Below, one piece after another: positions 1-8,686 of a stretch of DNA of 64,000 nt (position 1 is its first letter; the number at the start of each line of letters is the position of its first letter). The position numbers and the translations under genes were made by a program. The notes under the pieces were generated by a model. The model did no database searches. It saw nothing but the letters and a program-made list of their open reading frames with translations, and was not told where the DNA came from. Source of the stretch: Ditibartonella apihabitans (GTDB lineage Bacteria; Pseudomonadota; Alphaproteobacteria; Rhizobiales; Rhizobiaceae). The stretch covers positions 1,302,001 through 1,366,000 of the forward strand of contig NZ_CP015820.1 in the NCBI RefSeq assembly GCF_002007485.1, written 5' to 3'.

Positions 1-762
1 ACACATTGCCATCTGGATTTCGAGACTTTCAGCAAAGAGCTCGATGATGTCGTCGATCGTGCTCATCAGGCCGGCGTGGCTCGGATGATCACTATTTCCA
101 CGCTTGTTCGGGATATGGACAAGCTGTTCGATATAACAGAGCGGTTCGAGGATGTGTATTGCTCGGTTGGCACACATCCGAGTTCTTCTCATGACGAAAA
201 TGACACGACAGCCGAAAAACTTCTGGAATTTGCAAAAAATCCGAAAGTCGTGGCGATAGGCGAGGTGGGGCTCGATTACCATTATGACGATGCTACACCC
301 GCGGAGCAAAAACGTAATTTTCACGAACATATCGTTGCAGCCCGCGAAAGCCTTTTGCCACTCGTTATCCATACACGCGATGCCGACAATGACACGCGCG
401 ACATTCTAGTTGAAGAAACAAAAAAGGGAAGATTTCCTTTCATCCTTCATAGTTTTTCATCCGGAGATGAGCTTGCACAAACGGCACTGGAACTTGGCGG
501 ATATATCTCGTTTTCAGGCATATTGACGTTCAAAAATGCTGAAAATGTCCGCCAGATTGCCAAAACCGTGCCAATAGAACGAGTGTTGGTCGAAACCGAT
601 TCACCTTATCTCGCGCCGGTGCCATTCAGGGGCAAGACAAATGAACCTTCCTTTGTCAAACAGACTGCGTTAGTATTGGCTGATGTTCTTGGTGTCCCGT
701 TTGATGAAATAGCCAAGCACACCACGGAGAATGCTTACCGTATTTTCTCCAAGATGAAATAG
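1..762 (+). CDS. tatD: TatD family metal-dependent hydrolase (5' partial)
   Basis: The frame is open from base 1, so only the first few codons are missing. The visible protein starts at the HxH metal motif (HCHLDF), which lies at the extreme N-terminus of TatD proteins. Other family motifs follow in order: VGTHPSS, AIGEVGLDYH (metal-binding Glu), HTRDAD, LHSFSS and the C-terminal ETDSPYLAPVPFRGK. TatD proteins are TIM-barrel, divalent-metal 3'-5' DNA exonucleases or deoxyribonucleases. The next gene begins 10 bases downstream, so the two are probably co-transcribed. In many Rhizobiales this pair follows holB and metG, which would lie just left of the window (recalled synteny, not seen here). 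The assignment is secure; the substrate is not. Confidence 0.93.
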   Translation, partial: THCHLDFETFSKELDDVVDRAHQAGVARMITISTLVRDMDKLFDITERFEDVYCSVGTHPSSSHDENDTTAEKLLEFAKNPKVVAIGEVGLDYHYDDATPAEQKRNFHEHIVAARESLLPLVIHTRDADNDTRDILVEETKKGRFPFILHSFSSGDELAQTALELGGYISFSGILTFKNAENVRQIAKTVPIERVLVETDSPYLAPVPFRGKTNEPSFVKQTALVLADVLGVPFDEIAKHTTENAYRIFSKMK

Positions 763-772
763 GACAAGATTT

Positions 773-1585
773 ATGCAAGATCGCTACAAGTTTACAATAC
801 TTGGTTGCGGCTCCTCGCCGGGCGTTCCCCGTGCTAATGGTGATTGGGGGGCATGCAACCCCGATAATCCGAAAAATTATCGCTATCGGGCATCGATATT
901 GGTTGAACGTATCAAGGAAAATGGAGATCGAACAACTGTTGTTGTCGACACAGGGCCGGACTTCCGTTCGCAGATGGTTGACCATCATGTTCATGAAATA
1001 ACGTCTGTCGTCTATACTCATCCTCATGCAGATCATATTCACGGAATTGATGATTTGAGGACTTATGCAATAAGCCAACATCATCTTATGAATATCTATG
1101 CCGATGACGAGACATACCAAAGACTGGACGAAGCATTCGGCTATTGTTTCAAAACGCCGGAAGGGTCGAATTATCCTCCGATTTTAAATCGTATAAAAAT
1201 CACCCCTTACAACAAATTCACGATAGTGGGTGCGGGCGGGCCGATAACCCTTATGCCTGTTTTACAAATACACGGGGATATCCACTCGCTCGGTTTCCGG
1301 TTGGATAACGTCGCCTATTGTACCGATGTGAATGCTTTTCCTGAAGAGACACCACAATATCTCGAAAACCTTGATGTGTTGATTATCGGTGCTCTGCAAT
1401 ATCGCCCTCATCCAAGTCATTTTTCCGTCGACCAAGCGGTTGAATGGGGTAAAAAACTCAATGCCAAGCGGGTTATTTTGACACATATGCATATTGCTCT
1501 GGATTATGACGAGGTGGCGAAATATACACCCGACAATGTCGAACCAGCCTATCAAGGACTAACTTTCGAGGTCGATGCAAAATAG
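773..1585 (+). CDS. PhnP-like MBL-fold metallo-hydrolase
   Basis: This 270-residue protein has the metallo-beta-lactamase signature HPHADH at residues 83-88, preceded by VDTGPDFR. Later come an Asp in YCTDVN and a His in LTHMH, which complete a dinuclear zinc site. The N-terminal GCGSSPGVPR is typical of the PhnP/RNase Z-like subgroup. Such proteins hydrolyse phosphodiesters; PhnP itself acts on cyclic ribose phosphate in phosphonate breakdown. No phn genes are nearby, so that role should not be assumed. The ATG at 773 lies 10 bases after the tatD stop. A hairpin terminator follows. The fold is certain, the substrate unknown. Confidence 0.85.
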   Translation: MQDRYKFTILGCGSSPGVPRANGDWGACNPDNPKNYRYRASILVERIKENGDRTTVVVDTGPDFRSQMVDHHVHEITSVVYTHPHADHIHGIDDLRTYAISQHHLMNIYADDETYQRLDEAFGYCFKTPEGSNYPPILNRIKITPYNKFTIVGAGGPITLMPVLQIHGDIHSLGFRLDNVAYCTDVNAFPEETPQYLENLDVLIIGALQYRPHPSHFSVDQAVEWGKKLNAKRVILTHMHIALDYDEVAKYTPDNVEPAYQGLTFEVDAK

Positions 1586-1596
1586 GCCCATTGAAT

Positions 1597-1654
1597 AAAA
1601 ATGCCGGCACAATATTCTCGGTTAAAAAACATCCAGATGTCGGCATTTTTTCTG
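1597..1654 (+). terminator. Probable terminator after the tatD/MBL pair
   Basis: A 10-base perfect stem (AAAAATGCCG at 1597-1606 with CGGCATTTTT at 1641-1650) encloses a long loop of about 34 bases and ends in a T run. The A-tract/T-tract symmetry would let it act in both directions. The long loop is unusual and lowers confidence. Confidence 0.55.
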
Positions 1655-2098
1655 CAAGATGTCGGGTAATATAATCACATATTACGGTGATGATTACATG
1701 GCACTGTGAAAACTTCCCAGTTTTGGAATGAGCCCGAAATCCTGGCGACTAATCAATGACTCCAGTTAACAAACAGCTTTGAAATTGGTCTCCTTGTCGG
1801 TTTTTTGTCCGCGGAAATCATGAATTTGAAAAACTGAAGAGTGCGCCGGACAAATTCGGAATATTGGGTTTTAACTCATTATTCGGCATATCGAATGGGT
1901 ATTATTGATTGATTAGCTATCTGGTTACCAAAGTGGATAGCAAAATAATTTGTTAGCTTCATCACATACGGAAATCTATTAGTTCAAAATGTCGGACTTG
2001 TTAGCATTTCCGCAACCACAACAGGGGCAGGTGGAGCGCTCAATTTTATCATGACGGTGTCTACTCGACTTAATATCCGTATGATCTTATAGAAAACA

Positions 2099-2120
2099 GG
2101 TAATATCCGGAAATATTCCC
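2099..2120. promoter_or_regulatory. Inverted repeat, candidate operator
   Basis: The left half GG-T-AATAT (2099-2106) and right half ATATT-C-CC (2113-2120) are complementary apart from one position, with CCGGAA between them. The first nine bases from 2101 repeat the segment at 2071-2079. It lies about 70 bases upstream of the first gene of an iron-siderophore transport operon, so an iron- or ligand-responsive repressor could bind here. It does not match a consensus I can name. Confidence 0.35.
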
Positions 2121-2163
2121 TTATTTTTTGAGATTGCAAACTTGAGAAATTTTATATAGTTTA

Positions 2164-2186
2164 CGCCCTAAAATAAATTGAGGGCG
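2164..2186 (+). promoter_or_regulatory. Hairpin over the ribosome-binding site
   Basis: CGCCCT (2164-2169) pairs with AGGGCG (2181-2186), and the right arm contains the GAGGG ribosome-binding site just before the ATG at 2189. If it forms in the mRNA it would hide the start site. The stem is only six base pairs, so regulation is a guess. Confidence 0.3.
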
Positions 2187-2188
2187 AT

Positions 2189-2989
2189 ATGAAACTGGAC
2201 TTGCACAACGTAAAAGCCGGATATGGCAAGTTGACAATCTTGCATGATATTTCCGTCAATTTTGTTCCTGGTGAAGTTACAGCTCTTATCGGTCAAAATG
2301 GTTGTGGCAAATCAACGCTTCTCAAGGCGATCATGGGGTTTTTGGATCTTCAAGGTGGCAAGATCACTTTGGATGGACGCGATATCAGAAGTTTTCATCG
2401 GAAAAAACTTGCGCAACTCGTTTCTTATCTTCCTCAGGAGAGTTTTTGTCCCGATTACCTGACATTGGGACAACTTATCGAGCTCTCCTCTTATGCACGT
2501 AATTCTTTATTTTCCGGCCCTTCAGCGAAAGATCGCGAATATTTCCACCAAGTTCTCGAGATTGTCGGGCTTGCTGACAAGGCGCATTTACCAGTTAATT
2601 CTCTTTCAGGCGGACAAAAGCAAAGAGCCTGGCTCGCGCTCGTATTGGCGCAAAAAACCGATGTGATATTGCTTGACGAGCCCGTCAATCATCTCGATGT
2701 CAAATATCAGTACGCTATTTTGAAGCTCGTTCGCGAATTGAGTTGCGAACTGAAGAAGACTGTCATCGTTGTTTTGCACGATATCAATCTGGCGACCTAT
2801 TTTGCCGATTATGTTGTGATGGTGAAAGCGGGCAAAATTCATGCTCACGGCCGAACGCAAGACGTTGTAACGGAAGAAAATTTACAGCAAGTCTTCGGAA
2901 TTCCGGCAGAATTGTATGTCCATAACGGGCATCTCATTTGTCAGCCTTATCCCGACGCGGCCCAGTCTGTTCGGTACATGGAAGAATAA
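2189..2989 (+). CDS. Iron-siderophore ABC transporter ATP-binding protein (FecE/FepC type)
   Basis: A 266-residue ABC ATPase of the FecE/FepC/FhuC class that powers import of ferric siderophores or haem-like ligands through the inner membrane. Walker A is GQNGCGKST (35-43), the signature is LSGGQKQR (139-146), Walker B is VILLDEP (159-165) and the H-loop His is residue 197. The PQESFCPDYLT stretch after Walker A is typical of this class. It is the first gene of a five-gene cluster in which the next two genes are FecCD permeases, starting one base after its stop and then with a 4-base overlap. The class is certain. The substrate cannot be read from sequence; a ferric siderophore is most likely because a TonB-dependent receptor ends the cluster. 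Confidence 0.92.
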   Translation: MKLDLHNVKAGYGKLTILHDISVNFVPGEVTALIGQNGCGKSTLLKAIMGFLDLQGGKITLDGRDIRSFHRKKLAQLVSYLPQESFCPDYLTLGQLIELSSYARNSLFSGPSAKDREYFHQVLEIVGLADKAHLPVNSLSGGQKQRAWLALVLAQKTDVILLDEPVNHLDVKYQYAILKLVRELSCELKKTVIVVLHDINLATYFADYVVMVKAGKIHAHGRTQDVVTEENLQQVFGIPAELYVHNGHLICQPYPDAAQSVRYMEE

Positions 2990-2990
2990 A

Positions 2991-4001
2991 ATGATTTTTT
3001 CCAAGTTCTGGACCGGGAGTGTTGTTCTTTTTTTATTTGTTTTCTATCTTGGAATAGCTTGGGGTGGTACATTTTCTTCGCCGTCTGATGTTTTTCAAGT
3101 TCTGATATGGCGAGAGCCGAACAATTATGGTCAGGCATCCATCCTTTACCAGCGCCTCCCACGCGCCATTATTGCTGTTTATGCAGGTCTTATTATGGCA
3201 AGCTCGGGATTGGTATTTCAAGGGCTTATCCGTAATCCGCTCGCTTCGGCTTCTTCACTCGGAATCAATGCGGGAGCGACGCTTTTTGTCGTGGGGTGCG
3301 CGCTCGTTTTCGGTGCAAATCTGGCAGAGCAGGGGTTGGCCGCTTTATGTGGTGGCCTGTTCGGTTTTCTTCTCTGTACAATTATTGCACGTATAGCCGG
3401 TGGCAATGAAAAGACCACCGGTCTCATGCTTATTCTATCCGGCTCGCTTGTATCCATGCTGCTCATCGGCCTGAGTAATGCGCTTTTATTGTCTTATGCG
3501 GATAGAAGAGGCGAATTCCTGTCATGGATTGCCGGTAATATCAACCATGCATATATTGATCGGCTGTATCAATTCTGGTGGATTGGTATCTTGGCGCTCG
3601 CATTGATTTTTATGTTGTCGAAGCCACTAACCCTCATTCTCCTTGGCAGCGAGAAAGCTTCTTCAATGGGGGTAAGAACGGTCGCTGTTTCCCGCTTCGC
3701 TCTGGCATGTGCAATTGTCGCCTCATGTTCTGCCGTAGCGGTCTGCGGACCAATCAGTTTTATAGGTCTGATTGTTCCACATATGATAAAACCGCTTGTC
3801 GGACAAGATTTTAAAGTAACTTTACCGGCTTCCGCATTAACGGGAGCAACCCTTTGTCTTTTGGCGAGTACTATCTCGCAAAATGCTTTTCAACCCTATG
3901 TCGTCAACAGCGGAATTATTCTGGATCTGTTCGGCGGTATCGTTTTCATTTTATTGATCCGAAAATTCTATGTTTCTCCAAAGAACAGGAACGACATATG
4001 A
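2991..4001 (+). CDS. FecCD-family iron transport permease, first subunit
   Basis: This 336-residue, strongly hydrophobic protein has the multi-segment architecture of BtuC/FecCD permeases. Recognisable motifs are YQRLPRAIIAVYAGL (the R-LPR signature), GLIRNPLASASSLGI (NPLA coupling region) and GPISFIGLIVPHMIK (the GPI-FIGL-PH signature). I chose the ATG at 2991 rather than a longer upstream frame because it lies one base after the ATPase stop and removes 25 residues that do not fit the family. Its stop overlaps the next permease start as ATGA, implying translational coupling. Together the two permeases would form the inner-membrane channel. Confidence 0.9.
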   Translation: MIFSKFWTGSVVLFLFVFYLGIAWGGTFSSPSDVFQVLIWREPNNYGQASILYQRLPRAIIAVYAGLIMASSGLVFQGLIRNPLASASSLGINAGATLFVVGCALVFGANLAEQGLAALCGGLFGFLLCTIIARIAGGNEKTTGLMLILSGSLVSMLLIGLSNALLLSYADRRGEFLSWIAGNINHAYIDRLYQFWWIGILALALIFMLSKPLTLILLGSEKASSMGVRTVAVSRFALACAIVASCSAVAVCGPISFIGLIVPHMIKPLVGQDFKVTLPASALTGATLCLLASTISQNAFQPYVVNSGIILDLFGGIVFILLIRKFYVSPKNRNDI

Positions 4002-5059
4002 AGATATCGCGCACACTTGACGAACGGCTTTCGATCCGCTTTGCAAATGGAAAAGAGCTTGTCATCCGCAATTTCCTGGTCGGGATTTTGCTTTTATTGT
4101 CCGCATTTTTTCTTTTTCTCATTTCCTTGAATTTGGGGACAATCGATACCGGCCTTTACGATTTCTTGAAACTTGTCTCGGGCGAAGAGATCAATCACCA
4201 ATCCTATTTTGCTTTATGGGATGTGCGCCTTCCACGTTTGGCTTTGGCATTTTTGATTGGCTGGAGTGTGGCAGTTTCCGGAGCTATTCTACAACCGATT
4301 GCCCGTAATCCTTTGGCTGATCCGGGTTTGTTCGGTATTAGTCACGGTTCCTTGACAACGACAATTGTTTTGCTTGCTTTCATTCCTACAGCCTCCCGTG
4401 TTCTCATTACATTTGCTTCTCTTGCCGGAGGCTTGGGCACGGCATTGGTGTTGCTTGCTCTGGTTGGTAACCGGCATTCAGGCGGTCTGGTCATTCTCTT
4501 AATGGGGATTGCCGTTGCAACGGTCCTTGCTTCAATCAATTCTTTCCTGATACTTTATCTGCCAACCGAAGCCTCCTACAATGCATCGAGCTGGATGGCC
4601 GGTTCTCTTTTTCAGGCCAACTGGTTAAGCGTTTCGGCATTTCTACCGCTTTTTGTGTTCAGCCTCGTCGGAATTTTTCTCTCAGGACATTCTCTCAACC
4701 GGTACGACTTGGGAAACGAGCTTGCACAATCGCTCGGTGAACCGGTTATCATTTCCCGTCCCCTATTATTATTATTCGCTGTATTGTTAAGTGCCGCTTC
4801 TGTAACAATTGTGGGGCCGCTTGCTTTTTTAGGCATTCTGGCACCGCAACTTGCACAATTCATGAGTGGTGCGAACGGAAGTGCCAGACTTTATCTTTCG
4901 GGTCTTGTGGGGGCAAATCTCGTCATCGGGGCCGACATCATTTCGAAAAACGCAACAACCATTGCTATGCCTTTGGGATTAACAACCACCATTATCGGTG
5001 TTCCGTTGTTCATTATCGTTTTACGCCTAAAAACCCTTCGTCAGTATTTTCAAAAATAA
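3998..5059 (+). CDS. FecCD-family iron transport permease, second subunit
   Basis: A second FecCD permease of 353 residues, about 17 longer than its partner, with a soluble N-terminal stretch before the first membrane segment. Family motifs are DVRLPRLALAFLIGW, QPIARNPLADPGLFGIS and GPLAFLGILAPQLAQ. The ATG at 3998 overlaps the previous stop by four bases; a longer frame from 3854 lies inside the first permease gene and is rejected. Two different permeases imply a heterodimeric channel, as in FecCD or FepDG, rather than a BtuC-like homodimer. Confidence 0.9.
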   Translation: MKISRTLDERLSIRFANGKELVIRNFLVGILLLLSAFFLFLISLNLGTIDTGLYDFLKLVSGEEINHQSYFALWDVRLPRLALAFLIGWSVAVSGAILQPIARNPLADPGLFGISHGSLTTTIVLLAFIPTASRVLITFASLAGGLGTALVLLALVGNRHSGGLVILLMGIAVATVLASINSFLILYLPTEASYNASSWMAGSLFQANWLSVSAFLPLFVFSLVGIFLSGHSLNRYDLGNELAQSLGEPVIISRPLLLLFAVLLSAASVTIVGPLAFLGILAPQLAQFMSGANGSARLYLSGLVGANLVIGADIISKNATTIAMPLGLTTTIIGVPLFIIVLRLKTLRQYFQK

Positions 5060-5070
5060 GGAAATATTTC

Positions 5071-6033
5071 ATGCATATCAAATATTCAACTTTGTTAATC
5101 AGCACTGTTCTACTGGCAATTTCCGCAACCGCCGAGGCTCGGGAAGTCGTTGATACTATGGGGCGCACAGTCGATATTCCGGATCATCCCGAGAGGGTCG
5201 TTGTAATGAGTGAGCCAGCAATCGCCATTCCGATGATCGAGCTTGGCGTCAATCCGATTGGCAGTTTTGGCCGCGCCGATGACGGCACATATCAGGTTGG
5301 TGCCGATTTCATTGATACTCTGTTCGGGCCGAACCAGAAAAAACCTCAAGGAATAGGGAATAACCGTCAAGTTGATCTTGAAAAACTTTATTCAATGAAA
5401 CCGGATCTTATTATTGGTACGGAGTTCGATGTCGATAAGGTCAAACAGCTTTCCACCGTTGCGCCCGTCTATATGCAGCATTACACAACCGGCCATCTTG
5501 ATAATTTTGTCATTGAAGAAAACCTTGCAAAACTTTTCGGTAAAGAAACCGCATTCCAAACTCTAAAAGCAAAATATCTTGAAGATGTTCAGGAAACAAA
5601 AAAACAGCTTCCGGAAAGTCTCGAAAACAAGACATATTTACCTGTCATCATAATGGATCAGATCAACATTGTGGGAGAGGGGATTGGCGTTTCTCAACCT
5701 CTTAATGATTTGGGGATGAAACCTTTTGAAGTTTCGAACGACAAGACCCATTCAGACGGATCTCCAAAAATAGTATTGCCAATCAGTGCAGAAACATTCG
5801 GTTCCCTTAATCCGGATATTCTTGTTGTAATCATTAACTGGGGCGCTCCTGACAAAAGCGTTGAAGCGACAAACGAAGCTTTGAATAAACTGGTACCAGG
5901 GTGGGCAACTTATATGAAACCGGCGCGTAAGGGACGTGTCATTTATCTTGATGGCTCAAAGGTTTTTACGCCCAGTTTTTTGAGTGCCCGTTACACGCTG
6001 GGCGAAGTGAGAAAATGGGCCAAAACAAAATGA
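5071..6033 (+). CDS. Periplasmic iron-siderophore binding protein (FecB/FepB type)
   Basis: A 320-residue exported protein. Residues 1-23 form a Sec signal peptide ending in AEA before REVVDTMGR, and there is no lipobox Cys. The mature protein follows the type III (helical backbone) binding protein pattern: VDTMGRTVDIPDHPERVVV at the start, then MKPDLIIGTEFD, and a C-terminal LNPDILVVI half. It would capture ferric siderophore in the periplasm and deliver it to the two permeases. A ribosome-binding site (AAGGAA) precedes the ATG, 11 bases after the permease stop. The family is clear; the ligand is not. Confidence 0.88.
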   Translation: MHIKYSTLLISTVLLAISATAEAREVVDTMGRTVDIPDHPERVVVMSEPAIAIPMIELGVNPIGSFGRADDGTYQVGADFIDTLFGPNQKKPQGIGNNRQVDLEKLYSMKPDLIIGTEFDVDKVKQLSTVAPVYMQHYTTGHLDNFVIEENLAKLFGKETAFQTLKAKYLEDVQETKKQLPESLENKTYLPVIIMDQINIVGEGIGVSQPLNDLGMKPFEVSNDKTHSDGSPKIVLPISAETFGSLNPDILVVIINWGAPDKSVEATNEALNKLVPGWATYMKPARKGRVIYLDGSKVFTPSFLSARYTLGEVRKWAKTK

Positions 6034-6064
6034 GGATATTTTGTTTCACTATATAAAATAATTA

Positions 6065-6098
6065 TTGACTTAATTTATATCATGAGTAATAAACTCAT
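6065..6098 (+). promoter_or_regulatory. Possible promoter with 17-bp palindrome before the receptor gene
   Basis: TTGACT at 6065-6070 resembles a -35 element and TAATAA at 6087-6092 a -10 element, 16 bases apart. A perfect inverted repeat ATGAGT-N5-ACTCAT (6082-6098) sits on the putative -10, which is where a repressor would act. The receptor gene starts at 6132. This would give the receptor its own regulated promoter besides readthrough from the transport genes. No known consensus is claimed. Confidence 0.4.
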
Positions 6099-6131
6099 AT
6101 TTTCTTCGTTTTCCCTAAAAGGTCTCATCTG

Positions 6132-8249
6132 ATGTCAAAAACGCTATCGAAAAACCGGTTTTTCCTATCGTCAGCCCATTATCAGATCATTTGTGGTTTG
6201 ATTGTATTATCTTCTGCAGTTCCTTCTGCTTTTGCCGAGGAAAAAGAGGATCAGAAACAAACAACGTCAAATAGTACTGTATTGGAAAAAGTGGTCATTA
6301 GCGGTGAAAAATCTTTGCGATCGCTTCAACACACCGCAAGTTCGGTAACGGTGCTCAGCGGTGATCGTATCGAAGAACGGCCCGCTGTAACAACGCTGAC
6401 CGATCTTCTCAAAGGAACGCCGAACGTTCTTTATACAAATGACAGTGATGCACCGATTATCCGCGGTGTTGATACCAAAGGTCCGTTGATCAAAGGTAAT
6501 GCCTATTTGGCCAACCCAATTCCCCGTGCGACAATCAGCGTAGATGGACGTTATCTGAGTGCGGGCGAATTCGGTATTGGCGCTGCACCGATTTGGGATG
6601 TCGAATCTGTTGAAGTATTCCGCGGTCCGCAAACGACAACCCAAGGGGCAAACGCGATCGCCGGTGCGATTGTTATCAAGACAAAAGATCCTACTTTTAC
6701 GCCAGAGGCAGAAATACAAACTCTCTATGGCACCAGACAACAAAAACGCGGCTCTCTTATGGCTTCGGGGCCTATAACACCAGAACTCGCTGGTCGTATC
6801 GCTTTGGATTATAGCGGGCGCGATACGTTTATCAAATATACCAATCCCCAGTTTCTGGATTCGGATATGGATAACGACCCGCGTAATGTCAACGGCCGTG
6901 TAAAGCTGCTTTGGCAACCTTCCGAAATACCTGGATTGGAAGGCAAGCTTACCTATTCACACATGGATTCACGGCGGCCTGCTTTCGAAATTGCCTCACA
7001 CCCTTATGACCAACTTCACGATACACGTGATAGTACAGACAATATCCAGACCAAAACCGATGCCGGTATTTTTGACATGAAATACGATCTGGGAAACACG
7101 GTTATTCTGTTTAACGAGTTACAATATTCAAACGGCACTTATGATTATAACTTCGGTCGTTCGTTTAACGGTACCGCTTCAAAAGACTATGATAATGTTT
7201 CGAACGAATTTCGCGTCAATTTTGGCGACGAAACAACGACTTTAAGTGGTCTTGGCGGCGTGTTTTATTCAAAAAGCAATTCGGACAACCATATGTTGCA
7301 CGACTTTGCATCAACCGATTTTACCGTCGATCAGGACAGTGTCGGTGTTTTCAGCGAACTGACATATCGTTTTGCTGAAAAATGGGCGTTGACCGGAGGT
7401 TTGCGTTATCAATATGACGGTATCCGGCACGACGGTGTTGCAAGCTATGTTCCGGGTGTTCGCCACATTTATGATGAAAGTTTTGATGCTGTACTTCCGA
7501 AAATTTCACTCTCTTACGATATTCGCAACGATATAACTGTTGGTGTTATGGCTTCTCGCGGTTATTTGCCGGGCGGAACCGGGCTTAATTTTTCCGGTAA
7601 GCGGTATTATGATTTTGATGCTGAAAAAGCGTGGAACTATGAAATTTTCTCGCGTATCACCGTGCTTGACAGCAAACTCTCTATTACTCCGAATATTTTC
7701 TACACCCGCTACACAGATTCCCAACGTTCTGTCACCGATTACATGAACGGCAAACAATTCGGTTCAATCATCGTCAATGCCGATGAAGCAAAAACTTACG
7801 GTGCGGAATTGGGAGCCGATTATCAATTGCTTGACAATCTTCTGTTGCGCGGAGGCCTCGGGCTTCTCCATACCGATACAAGTGAATTCGGTGACACACG
7901 CGGCAATGTGTTTGATGGTAAGAAATTTGCAAAAGCACCGGGTTACATGTTCAATGTCGGTGCTGATTGGGATATCATCGAAAACCTTCGTTGGAGTGGC
8001 GATGTGCGCTACACAGATGACTACTATTCAACAGATGATAATGATCCGGCTTTACGCGTGGGATCCTATGCAATTGCCAATATGCAGCTATCATATAAAC
8101 CGAATGATCATATGGAAATATTTGGCTATGCAAAAAATCTGTTTGATGAACGTGTTCCGACAGAAAAAAATCGCGATCGTATAGCTGGCATTCAAGCTTA
8201 TGTTACCGAACCACGTGAATTCGATGTTGGTTTGAAAATGAAATTTTAA
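6132..8249 (+). CDS. TonB-dependent outer-membrane siderophore receptor
   Basis: A 705-residue TonB-dependent receptor. The signal peptide ends about residue 35 (AFA before EEKED). A short linker with a TonB-box-like stretch (LEKVVISGEK) follows, then a plug domain with ERPAVTTLTDLLKGTPNV, IIRGVDTKG and the conserved VESVEVFRGPQTTTQGANAI. The rest is a beta-barrel ending in a C-terminal Phe. The C-terminal NLFDERVPTEKN block is also typical. It would bring a ferric siderophore (or haem-like ligand) across the outer membrane using TonB energy and hand it to the binding protein encoded just upstream. It has its own candidate promoter and a strong terminator. Confidence 0.93.
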   Translation: MSKTLSKNRFFLSSAHYQIICGLIVLSSAVPSAFAEEKEDQKQTTSNSTVLEKVVISGEKSLRSLQHTASSVTVLSGDRIEERPAVTTLTDLLKGTPNVLYTNDSDAPIIRGVDTKGPLIKGNAYLANPIPRATISVDGRYLSAGEFGIGAAPIWDVESVEVFRGPQTTTQGANAIAGAIVIKTKDPTFTPEAEIQTLYGTRQQKRGSLMASGPITPELAGRIALDYSGRDTFIKYTNPQFLDSDMDNDPRNVNGRVKLLWQPSEIPGLEGKLTYSHMDSRRPAFEIASHPYDQLHDTRDSTDNIQTKTDAGIFDMKYDLGNTVILFNELQYSNGTYDYNFGRSFNGTASKDYDNVSNEFRVNFGDETTTLSGLGGVFYSKSNSDNHMLHDFASTDFTVDQDSVGVFSELTYRFAEKWALTGGLRYQYDGIRHDGVASYVPGVRHIYDESFDAVLPKISLSYDIRNDITVGVMASRGYLPGGTGLNFSGKRYYDFDAEKAWNYEIFSRITVLDSKLSITPNIFYTRYTDSQRSVTDYMNGKQFGSIIVNADEAKTYGAELGADYQLLDNLLLRGGLGLLHTDTSEFGDTRGNVFDGKKFAKAPGYMFNVGADWDIIENLRWSGDVRYTDDYYSTDDNDPALRVGSYAIANMQLSYKPNDHMEIFGYAKNLFDERVPTEKNRDRIAGIQAYVTEPREFDVGLKMKF

Positions 8250-8265
8250 TGGTCGTTATTACATA

Positions 8266-8277
8266 TTGACTAGTCAA
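8266..8277. repeat. 12-bp perfect palindrome
   Basis: TTGACTAGTCAA reads the same on both strands. It lies 17 bases after the receptor stop and before its terminator. Its function is unknown and it may be chance. Confidence 0.3.
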
Positions 8278-8287
8278 ATCACGAGAA

Positions 8288-8316
8288 AGCCATATAGCGT
8301 TCTATATGGCTTTTTT
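8288..8316 (+). terminator. Rho-independent terminator of the siderophore uptake operon
   Basis: A perfect 10-bp stem (AGCCATATAG at 8288-8297, CTATATGGCT at 8302-8311) with a CGTT tetraloop is followed by a run of T. This is a textbook intrinsic terminator, 39 bases after the receptor stop. Confidence 0.9.
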
Positions 8317-8686
8317 GTTAGCCATTTATTGAATGAGATATATGTTCCCAAACATTATACAGGAAGCATAAACCGTAGCACTATTTCTTTTGGTTCATTG
8401 AGTTGGCTAAAATGCTTGAGCGGCTTGCCTAATTAAGTTAGCTAGCCCAGAGTTTCGGGTAACAAGACCATTAAAACAAATGTGATGACGATACATAATG
8501 GGTGCATATTGGTTGGGCAGTTTCGCCTCAATAAATTTTCACTCGTTAAAACTGCTTACGTCACATAAGATGCAGAATTTAAAGACAAAAATTGTTAGGC
8601 TCGAAAACCTATTAATTGTCCCCTTCAATTGTTTGTGATATATTTTTTCGAATTTCTTTCTTAAAACTCGAACAAAATTGGCTCTA
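8317..8686. other. Intergenic region between receptor and TetR gene
   Basis: About 370 bases with no plausible gene. It should contain the promoter of the TetR gene. I see no clear operator repeat in it. Confidence 0.4.

Larger units (their letters stand above)
1655..2188. other. Intergenic leader of the iron-uptake operon
   Basis: About 530 bases without a credible gene. The left part holds nothing I recognise. Near the right end there is a direct repeat TAATATCCG (2071-2079 and 2101-2109). The second copy lies inside an imperfect inverted repeat (2099-2120, GG-N-AATAT / ATATT-N-CC). A small hairpin (2164-2169 with 2181-2186) covers the ribosome-binding site of the next gene. These are candidate regulatory sites for the uptake operon. 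Confidence 0.5.
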
